NCBI GenBank assembly: GCA_964613215.1
Contig: CAZTHK010000018.1
Coordinates: 4,451-68,450, forward strand
Length of the DNA: 64,000 bases
Source: CAZTHK01 sp964613215
GTDB taxonomy: Bacteria > Krumholzibacteriota > Krumholzibacteriia > Krumholzibacteriales > CAZTHK01
Direction: 5' to 3'
The notes under the pieces were generated by a model, which worked only from the letters and a program-made list of their open reading frames with translations, was not told the DNA's origin and did no database searches. Shown piece after piece: positions 33,938 to 41,068 of this stretch. Positions within the stretch are counted from its first letter, which is position 1. Every line of letters begins with the position of its first letter. Position numbers and translations under genes: made by a program.

Positions 33938-36925
33938 TCAGGGAATTGTCCTGCTCCTGCCTCTCTTCTCCAGTCCTCGGGCTATCTTGGCAAATTCGCC
34001 CACCTTGATTATCTCCTCTCCCATCAAAACTTCCACGAATGCCTTGACCACTTCGGGATCGAACTGGGACCCTGAACAGCGTACCAGTTCCCTTATGGCT
34101 TCCTCCGGACGCATCTTCTTCCGGAAGGGTCTTTCGCTGATCATGGATCCGTAAGCATCCATCACTGCCAGAATCCTGGATCCGATTGGAATCTGGTCCC
34201 CCTTCAATCCCATGGGATAGCCGTTACCATCCATCCTTTCATGATGGAACAGGATGGTCTTGCTGACTACCTCCACGAACTCGAAGGGCCGCATGATCTT
34301 TTCGCTCCTGCGGGGGTGGCTCCGGATTACCTCTATCTCCTCAGGAGTCAGCTCCAGAGTCTTCCTCAGGATATCATCGCCCACCGTAGTCATTCCCACA
34401 TCATGCACACTGGCCACATACTGAATGGCTTGAGCCTCTTTCTCCGAGAGTCCCACTTTCCGGGCCACCTTCACCGACCACTTGACCATATCCCTCTGGT
34501 TGCCCGCCACCTTCATGTCACAATTCTCCAGAACACTTCTTAGCGACCGGATGGTCTCATCCAGGAAAGCCTGCGAGTTTTCAGTAATCCTGATCCTCTC
34601 GATCACCTTGGAAAGCCTCTCGCTCAGACTCATCATGAAGTTGAGATCATCTTGATTCAGCGGCTCCCCGGAGGTCTTGTTGTTTGCGTTTATTACTCCC
34701 AGTACAGTTGAGCCCACCCTCAGAGGCACACTGATAAGGGATTTAGTCTCATACTGGGGATTGTTGGGTTCTTCCTTTATATTATTCTTCTCCACATCCT
34801 CGATGAGCAGAGGCTTCCCTGTTTCCACCACCCTGCCGGCGATACTCTCCCCTACTGAAACCCTGGTCTTTTTCACTATCTCTTCACTCAGCCCGTATGC
34901 CTCCTTGATGAACAGCTCCTTGCGGTCGCTGTCCAGCAGCATGATGGAGACGATCTTGACCGAAAGCAGCTCCGCTATAACCATGGCGGACAGGTGGAAC
35001 AGCTCCTTTATCTCATCCCGGGCATCCATATCGTTGAAGATATACCCCAGCAGATCATTGAAGTGATGCTCCTTTGGCAGGTTGAACACGAACCTGCTTC
35101 CCCTGTCTCTTTCGCTGTAAACACTGATCTTACCCCCGTGCTGCTCGATTATGTTCTTGACTATGGCCAGTCCCAGGCCCACTCCCTCCTCCATGCCGCC
35201 ATCCACCTGGTAGAACTGTTTGAAGATATTCTCCAGATCCTCCGGAGCTATCCCTACCCCTTCATCCCTTACGGTCACCTTAATGGAGACAGCATCCTCC
35301 ACAGCATCTATGAATATCCTGGAACCCTCCCTGGAAAACTTGACCGCGTTGCTGAGCAGGTTAATGAACACCTGCTTGATCAGATCGCGGTCCCCATCCA
35401 CCCGGGGCAGGGCGGTGTCCAGCTTCACTATCAGGTACAGTCCCTTCTCATCCAGATAGGGCTGCATGGAGGACTCCACCTCCTTCATCAAACCGCTCAG
35501 GTAAAAGAGGTTGCGTTTAAGATTCTTCTGTCCGAACTCTATCTTGGAAACATCCAGCACCTTGTTGACCATCCGGATCAACCGGTCGGTCTCACCGGAT
35601 ACAATCTTGAGAAAATCCTTCCTCTCCCTGAACCCGGGGTCATCGATGTTATCCAGCACCGACTCCACATAGGCCTTGATGGAAGTAAGGGGAGTCTTAA
35701 GCTCGTGAGACAGATGAGAGATATACTTCATCCTCAGTTCGTTGGAATTTTCCAGTTTTTTGTTTTTCTTTTCCAGCTTCCTGATCCTGCCATCCATCAC
35801 ATCGTAAAGCCTGCTCTTTTCTATGGCTGTAGCAACCTGATCGGATAGTATGGTTAACAGCCGGATATCCTCCCTCCGGAAGGGATTGCCGTTCTTATCC
35901 CCCGCCATCAGCAGCCCCTGTATTCTCCTTCCCGAGATAATTGGAACGGCCAGAAGCGACCGGAGAGAACGGCCTTCTATCAGGCAGGAATTTTTGAAAT
36001 CCCTGCTGTTATCCGCATTATGCACAACCAGAGCATCCCCCTCCCTGCCCATATGCTGCAGGATGGGATCTTTTTCGCATCCGCAGTCAAGATCATTCTT
36101 CTCCAGGCCATTTTCTCCCATCTCCACCTGCATGAACAGTTCCCGGTTGCGGCTGATCAGGATAACCGAAGCCCAGGGCCTGTTAAGCAGCAGGGTTATC
36201 TCCTTGCTGATCATCTGGAGGAGGGTATCCAGTCCGATCACCGAATTTATTCCCAGGCTGATATCATAGAGGCGGGTAAGTTCCAGTATCCTCCGCCGGG
36301 AGTCCAGCAGCTTCTCCTCCGCCCCCTGAAAGTGCAGCTTGAAATTACTGTGAAATGTACTGAACAGGTAAGACATCAGGCTCATGAAACCACCCAGCAC
36401 CAGCAGTGTTCCGGTCAGATAATGCGGCCCGGCAAGGCTCCCCCCCATACCGGGGCAACAGTGGAATTGAGGGATAAGTCCCTGAATCTGAAGCGCCCCC
36501 AGAATGGCGATAGCTGCTATGGATGCGGTGGTCACCACAAAACCGGCCCGCAGGGCGGGCACCAGCCTTCCGGCGAAGAAGAGCGGAACCACCAGCAGCA
36601 ACAGAAAGGGGCTCTCGGCCGTGCCGGTCAGGTATATCAGACCCAGCACTGTACCCAGATCCAGCGCTATGGAGATCCATTCCTTCAGATATCCCCGTTT
36701 GAGAAATGAATCCGGCCTGCCGGCATAGTGATTCCTCAAACCAGCCAGTGCCATGTTCAGAATTGCGGAACCAAGAAAGAGAATCGCTATGGGATAGGTA
36801 CTGTAGGAAAACCCCGCTATCTCACCCGCGATATATACTATACAGAATATGGAGGTCAACTCCAGCAACCGGACCTGAGGTAAGCTCAGAGTAAAACCTT
36901 CTCCCTGCTTTTTATAATCCAACAT
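33938..36925 (-). CDS. Giant membrane histidine kinase with GAF and intact HD-GYP domains
   Basis: The protein is 995 aa. About six hydrophobic segments (residues 20-190) are followed by GAF (about 215-360), a histidine kinase with H-box SHELKTPLTSIKAY (His near 406) and HATPase motifs (DEGVGIAPEDLENIFKQF, GVGLGLAIVKN), a second GAF (about 640-775) and a C-terminal HD-GYP domain. That domain has the full HD (SVHDVGMTTVGDDIL), the SHP-type segment VIRSHPRRSEKI and HHERMDGNGYPMGLKGDQIP. It should hydrolyse c-di-GMP if active, under control of the kinase and GAF modules. It is in an operon with a GGDEF regulator. Kinase and HD-GYP in one chain is uncommon. Confidence 0.92.
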   Translation of the reverse strand: MLDYKKQGEGFTLSLPQVRLLELTSIFCIVYIAGEIAGFSYSTYPIAILFLGSAILNMALAGLRNHYAGRPDSFLKRGYLKEWISIALDLGTVLGLIYLTGTAESPFLLLLVVPLFFAGRLVPALRAGFVVTTASIAAIAILGALQIQGLIPQFHCCPGMGGSLAGPHYLTGTLLVLGGFMSLMSYLFSTFHSNFKLHFQGAEEKLLDSRRRILELTRLYDISLGINSVIGLDTLLQMISKEITLLLNRPWASVILISRNRELFMQVEMGENGLEKNDLDCGCEKDPILQHMGREGDALVVHNADNSRDFKNSCLIEGRSLRSLLAVPIISGRRIQGLLMAGDKNGNPFRREDIRLLTILSDQVATAIEKSRLYDVMDGRIRKLEKKNKKLENSNELRMKYISHLSHELKTPLTSIKAYVESVLDNIDDPGFRERKDFLKIVSGETDRLIRMVNKVLDVSKIEFGQKNLKRNLFYLSGLMKEVESSMQPYLDEKGLYLIVKLDTALPRVDGDRDLIKQVFINLLSNAVKFSREGSRIFIDAVEDAVSIKVTVRDEGVGIAPEDLENIFKQFYQVDGGMEEGVGLGLAIVKNIIEQHGGKISVYSERDRGSRFVFNLPKEHHFNDLLGYIFNDMDARDEIKELFHLSAMVIAELLSVKIVSIMLLDSDRKELFIKEAYGLSEEIVKKTRVSVGESIAGRVVETGKPLLIEDVEKNNIKEEPNNPQYETKSLISVPLRVGSTVLGVINANNKTSGEPLNQDDLNFMMSLSERLSKVIERIRITENSQAFLDETIRSLRSVLENCDMKVAGNQRDMVKWSVKVARKVGLSEKEAQAIQYVASVHDVGMTTVGDDILRKTLELTPEEIEVIRSHPRRSEKIMRPFEFVEVVSKTILFHHERMDGNGYPMGLKGDQIPIGSRILAVMDAYGSMISERPFRKKMRPEEAIRELVRCSGSQFDPEVVKAFVEVLMGEEIIKVGEFAKIARGLEKRGRSRTIP

Positions 36926-36949
36926 CTCTTAACACCTGATATCCTGCTG

Positions 36950-37789
36950 TTAACTGATCACCTTCTCTTCAGCCACTGACAACGCCACGCTGACAATGGT
37001 TCCCTCACCCGGTTCGCTCTTTACACTTATATCTCCATCCATTACCGTCACTATGCTTTTGACCAGGGCGAGCCCCAGTCCTGTTCCGGCGATGTTTCTT
37101 GTATCCTCCCCCCGGCAGAAGGGATCGAACATCCTGTCTATCCTATCCCGTGGTATGCCCTCCCCATTGTCCTTTACCCGGAGCAGGAGTATCTCCCTGC
37201 CGGAATTACTTCTTCTGTCCCTGAAGCGGGAAGCTGAAATGGTCACCCCGGTATCATCATTTCCGTGTTTCAGGGCGTTGGAGATCAGATTCTCCAGAAT
37301 CATATCGGTACAGGGCCGGCTGAGAATACAGGGAGAGATATGCTCATCTATCTCATTATGGATACGCTCTTCCTGTCCGGGGAAACGTGATTTTATTTCA
37401 TCCACCAATCCGGCAACATCGACACTCTCCAACTTTCCGCCTTCGTATTTACCCTCTTCAAACTGGAGCAAATTGACAAAGGCCTCCACCAGTCCGCTCA
37501 TTCTATCCACCGCTTTCATGGTCTTTTGAAAGTATTTTTCCAGCCTCTCCCTGTCTTCCCCGCTCAACTTGCCTTCTATCAGCTCGATATAGCCGCTTAT
37601 GGAGGTAAGAGGCTTGATAAATTCATGGCCTACGATCAGGCGGGCGGAATCGAAAACTACCCTGTAATTATCGATCTCCCTGCGAAGCTGCTCCAGCTCT
37701 TTACGGGCCTTGATAACGATATCGTCAAGCCGCCGGTCCGTATCCTTCCGGTCAGGCCGGGCGGAATTTATATGCATGGTATCAGTCAA
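36950..37789 (-). CDS. Soluble sensor histidine kinase
   Basis: The protein is 279 aa. It has an N-terminal coiled-coil-like helix (KARKELEQLRREIDNYR), an H-box GHEFIKPLTSISGYIE with the phospho-acceptor His near residue 54, and an HATPase domain with the N box (ENLISNALKHG) and G boxes (VKDNGEGIPRDRIDRMF, GTGLGLALVKS). There is no membrane or sensor domain, so input must come from a partner, perhaps the giant kinases downstream. The gap to the receiver-GGDEF gene upstream is 24 nt, which suggests that the receiver is its target. Confidence 0.92.
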   Translation of the reverse strand: MTDTMHINSARPDRKDTDRRLDDIVIKARKELEQLRREIDNYRVVFDSARLIVGHEFIKPLTSISGYIELIEGKLSGEDRERLEKYFQKTMKAVDRMSGLVEAFVNLLQFEEGKYEGGKLESVDVAGLVDEIKSRFPGQEERIHNEIDEHISPCILSRPCTDMILENLISNALKHGNDDTGVTISASRFRDRRSNSGREILLLRVKDNGEGIPRDRIDRMFDPFCRGEDTRNIAGTGLGLALVKSIVTVMDGDISVKSEPGEGTIVSVALSVAEEKVIS

Positions 37790-37813
37790 TTTATTCCCCT
37801 GGTTTAGCTTCCC

Positions 37814-38788
37814 CTATCCGGAAACCTGCTCGGTTTCTGATTTCTTCTTTCTGCGCTCCCGGACCACCACGCTCCCGTTCATACTCTTGCCGAACTTCTT
37901 CAGTTCTGAAGCGATGTCACTGACCCGGGCAAAATGTTTCAGGCGGTGATTACGGTCCATCACCAGTGCTATGGTGAGTGACATCAGCGGAACCTCTTCA
38001 CTCTCCCCCACCCTGGTCTCCACCTCGAAATATCCCCTCCTGATATCTTCCTCCCTCAGCAGCACCAGAGAACCCTTGTCGAACTCGTCTATGATACGCC
38101 GGGAGATACTCTCGGCCCTCTCCGGGGATGTAATCACTACGAAATCATCGCCGCCGATATGCCCTATGAAGTCGGTAGCCCCACCCAGGGAATTAACCGC
38201 TCCCGATATTATATCCGCCAGAAAGAGGATGGCATCATCGCCCTTCTGATACCCGTAACAATCGTTATAAGCCTTGAAGTTATCTATATCCAGATACAGG
38301 AAGGCAAATGCCTGCCCATTCTTTATCAATCCCTGAAGCTTCTTCTCGATGGCCCTGTTGCCGGCAAAACCGGTCAGGGGGTTGGCCTCCTTCTGATTCT
38401 GGCTCCATTCCAGAACATTCTTTACCCGCAGCAACAGCTCCTCATTTGAGTATGGTTTGATCAGATAGTCATTGGCTCCATCCTTGAGCCCCTTCACCCT
38501 GTCCGGCAGATCACTCTTGGCGGTGAGCATGATTATGGGTATCTGGGAGGTCTGAAAATCCGCCCGGATACGTTTACACACCTCGAACCCGTCTATCTTG
38601 GGCATCATCACATCCAGAATGATAAGGTCGGGGGACTCCTGGCGCAGTTTCTTGAGGGCTTCTTCACCATTTGGTGCAGTTACTACGGAGTATGCTTCCT
38701 TCTCCAGCTGGAATTTCAGTATCCTCCGTATATGCTCCTCATCATCCACCACCAGAATCTTATATGGGCTCAAATCATCCGTTGACAT
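37814..38788 (-). CDS. Receiver-GGDEF response regulator (diguanylate cyclase)
   Basis: The protein is 324 aa. A receiver domain occupies residues about 10-125 (KILVVDDEEHIRRI, Asp in LIILDVMMPKIDGFE, Lys in DYLIKPYSNEE). A GGDEF domain occupies about 140-300 with the active-site motif GHIGGDDFVVI, a GGDDF variant compatible with cyclase activity. The RxxD inhibitory site normally just before the motif is missing (the segment reads GATDFIGH). It is the first gene of the operon, so c-di-GMP synthesis, kinase and HD-GYP proteins are made together. A sigma-54-type promoter lies about 70 nt upstream. Confidence 0.93.
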   Translation of the reverse strand: MSTDDLSPYKILVVDDEEHIRRILKFQLEKEAYSVVTAPNGEEALKKLRQESPDLIILDVMMPKIDGFEVCKRIRADFQTSQIPIIMLTAKSDLPDRVKGLKDGANDYLIKPYSNEELLLRVKNVLEWSQNQKEANPLTGFAGNRAIEKKLQGLIKNGQAFAFLYLDIDNFKAYNDCYGYQKGDDAILFLADIISGAVNSLGGATDFIGHIGGDDFVVITSPERAESISRRIIDEFDKGSLVLLREEDIRRGYFEVETRVGESEEVPLMSLTIALVMDRNHRLKHFARVSDIASELKKFGKSMNGSVVVRERRKKKSETEQVSG

Positions 38789-38860
38789 AAGTTACGATTC
38801 CTCTCCAGCATTTTTCAATCAAGCCGTAACCCGACAAATTCGGAGGCAACAATAATTTTC

Positions 38861-38875
38861 GCAATTAATGTGCCA
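38861..38875 (-). promoter_or_regulatory. Sigma-54 (-24/-12) promoter of the signalling operon
   Basis: On the minus strand the sequence reads TGGCAC-ATTAA-TTGC, which is the sigma-54 consensus TGGCAC-N5-TTGC with the invariant GG and GC in correct 10-nt spacing. It points to the receiver-GGDEF gene starting at 38788. A dyad about 100 nt farther upstream (GGGG...CCCC around two ATTG/CAAT pairs, near 38976-39004) could bind the needed enhancer-binding activator. Confidence 0.75.
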
Positions 38876-39547
38876 GCAGCATCTTTGTCAGCCGGGGGGG
38901 AGGAACAAACCGGCAAAATGCTTTTATTGGCTACTTTTTCAAGAGGTTACGCAATCCGGGAATCTATCTCCGCAAGGGGCAATTACCGGCAATTATGCAA
39001 CCCCTTTCGCAATAAGAAACGCGTTTTATCAACAAAAACAATGCAGAATCCATACCGGATCAGAATTATTCTGGGATATGCCCGACAACTGTATATAAGT
39101 CTAATGTAAAACTAAAGTTGCAGCAATAATCCGGGGTAATTGAGCTTGCCGGCGGGAGTTCTTCCCGGATAGCAATTCTCCCTCTGCCGGTTTAAGCACG
39201 AAAAGAAATGCTGCCCGCATGTATGTAATGGATAAATAAAACAGGGACCGGCAGAAAACTGCGGGAACTTGAAGTCGGGGCCTGCCGGATTCAGTGGCAA
39301 GCCTAACCGGGGCCTCCCTGTCCCGGGGGGATATAAACAGCAGGTCAGCCGGGTGAAGGGGGAAGCCAGAATTCTGATCAGCCGGATGAAGAAAAAAGGG
39401 CTCTTTCAGATGAAATGCAAAGCCGGAGTTAATATAAGACGGACATCCCGGAAATGAACACATTAAATATAATACTGACCTTCGGCTGTGCTGGATATGC
39501 CGGCTGGAGCTGACGACTTTTCTTCGCAGCTCAATCAGCAATATGCT
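38876..39547. other. Long intergenic region, hairpin-rich, no gene
   Basis: Upstream of the sigma-54 promoter and downstream of tsaD, about 670 nt hold no convincing ORF. Visible structure: a dyad near 38976-39004, pairs such as CCGGCAG...CTGCCGG (about 39246-39286), and a short direct repeat TCAGCCGG-R-TGAAG at about 39346 and 39378. The minus-strand frame at 39101-39541 has no ribosome binding site or protein-like character. Confidence 0.4.
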
Positions 39548-40576
39548 TTATTCTCTTTCGGATAAGGGCATCCATGACTTCAGATTACCCCGGGGGAAAC
39601 TGTTCAGGTCAAGCCCGTCCACTCTCCCCTGCCGGATGTGGTAGCTGGCGGCACAGGCTATCATGGCAGCGTTGTCAGTGCAGTAAAGGGGAGGGGGCCA
39701 GGAAACCTTCACTCCGCACTGGCTGATTTTTTCATCCATAAGCTCCCTCAGCCTTCCGTTGGCGGCCACTCCGCCGGCCAGATAGAACCTCTCTCCACCG
39801 TACCTGTGCAGGGCCAGGAGGGATTTTTCCACCAGAATCGTCACTATAGCCTCTTGGGCGGAGGCGGCTATATCACATATCAACTGTTCAGTAAGGGGGA
39901 GGAGTTCCTCTATCTTAAGCCTCACCGCGGTCTTCAACCCCGAAAAGGAAAAATCGCACTTTCCGGAATGCCGCAACCCCCTGGGGAAATCGAATGCCCC
40001 GGGATCACCCTCCCGGGCCTTTTTCTCTATGGCGGGACCTCCCGGATAGGGCAGTCCCAGCATCTTGCCTATCTTGTCGAAGGCCTCACCGGCAGCATCA
40101 TCCCTCGTTCCTCCCAGAAAATGATAAATTCCCACCTTCTCAGCATTGATCAGCTGAGTATGCCCACCGGAAACCACCAGCACGATGGCCGGGGTTATAA
40201 GATCCTCTTCCAGATCGTTGGCCAGGATGTGTCCCTCCAGATGATGGATGCCCGCCAGGGGAACACCGGTGCCATAGGCTAACGCCTTGGCGAAGGACAG
40301 CCCCACCAGCAGCGAGCCGGTCAGCCCCGGTCCGTTGGTGACCCCCATTCCCGCCAGGGAACCGGGCTCTGTTCCAGCCTGATCCATTATCTGCTCGTAC
40401 AAAGGGAGGATGGCTTTCATATGCGATCTGGAAGCAATCTCCGGCACCACCCCGCCGTACTTCCGGTGGTCCAGCTGGGCTGCGGTGCCATGCGCCACCA
40501 CCCTCCGGGTGGTTGAATAAACTGCACAGGATGTATCATCACAAGAGGTTTCGAACCCCAGATAGTACTCTTCCAT
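39548..40576 (-). CDS. tsaD: tRNA threonylcarbamoyladenosine transferase TsaD
   Basis: The protein is 342 aa. It transfers the threonylcarbamoyl group to A37 of ANN-reading tRNAs together with TsaB and TsaE. The ASKHA fold is marked by GFETSCDDTSCAVY at the N-terminus, the EIASRSHMKAILPLY block, the metal-binding HHLEGH, and VSGGHTQL and AGGVAANGRLRE in the ATP-binding part. The length is normal. It lies 6 nt downstream of glnB and so is probably co-transcribed with it, an arrangement with no obvious functional link. Confidence 0.96.
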   Translation of the reverse strand: MEEYYLGFETSCDDTSCAVYSTTRRVVAHGTAAQLDHRKYGGVVPEIASRSHMKAILPLYEQIMDQAGTEPGSLAGMGVTNGPGLTGSLLVGLSFAKALAYGTGVPLAGIHHLEGHILANDLEEDLITPAIVLVVSGGHTQLINAEKVGIYHFLGGTRDDAAGEAFDKIGKMLGLPYPGGPAIEKKAREGDPGAFDFPRGLRHSGKCDFSFSGLKTAVRLKIEELLPLTEQLICDIAASAQEAIVTILVEKSLLALHRYGGERFYLAGGVAANGRLRELMDEKISQCGVKVSWPPPLYCTDNAAMIACAASYHIRQGRVDGLDLNSFPRGNLKSWMPLSERE

Positions 40577-40582
40577 ATTTTC

Positions 40583-40921
40583 CTATAACACCTCTTCCCC
40601 GCTCTCGCCGGTACGTATCCTGACGGCATCATCGGCGGGGGAGACGAAGATCTTTCCGTCTCCGATTTTGCCGGTCCTGGCCGCCTTCATGATTACCTCC
40701 ACCACCCGGTCGGCATCCTCATCCCTGACAAACATCTCTATCTTGAGCTTGGGAATGAAATCCACCTGATACTCGCTGCCCCGGTACAGCTCGGTGTGCC
40801 CCTTCTGCCGGCCGAATCCCCTCACCTCCGAAACGGTCATTCCTGCCACATCTATCTCCATCAGGGCCTCCTTAACATCATCCAGCTTGAACGGCTTGAT
40901 ATATGATTCTATCTTCTTCAT
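40583..40921 (-). CDS. glnB: Nitrogen regulatory protein PII (GlnB)
   Basis: The protein is 112 aa, exactly the family size. It is a trimeric sensor of 2-oxoglutarate and ATP/ADP. The signature T-loop GFGRQKGHTELYRGSEY places Tyr at residue 51, the uridylylation site used by GlnD, and TGKIGDGKIFV is the second PII signature. GlnD and GlnE genes lie in the same region, so the classical uridylylation cascade is likely. It is divergent from glnE with a 147-nt gap that must hold both promoters; I see no sigma-54 site there. Confidence 0.97.
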   Translation of the reverse strand: MKKIESYIKPFKLDDVKEALMEIDVAGMTVSEVRGFGRQKGHTELYRGSEYQVDFIPKLKIEMFVRDEDADRVVEVIMKAARTGKIGDGKIFVSPADDAVRIRTGESGEEVL

Positions 40922-41068
40922 AACAGCTCCCTCATACCGTTTTTTTGAGCTTATTACTTTACATAATTTAACCCTGTTAACTATTCCGGACTGGTGTTAT
41001 TGTACATTTAATAACTCATTATTAAAGAAGATTACAACAAATTATAGTGTAAAATCCAGAAAAAGCTG

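Noticed and set aside
39400..39470. String GCAAAGCC resembling part of a c-di-GMP-I riboswitch
   Set aside because: The other conserved parts and the two stems are missing, and the gene downstream on that strand is not a plausible target.
39101..39541. 146-aa minus-strand frame downstream of tsaD
   Set aside because: Starts and ends in hairpin-rich sequence, lacks a ribosome binding site and has no recognisable domain.
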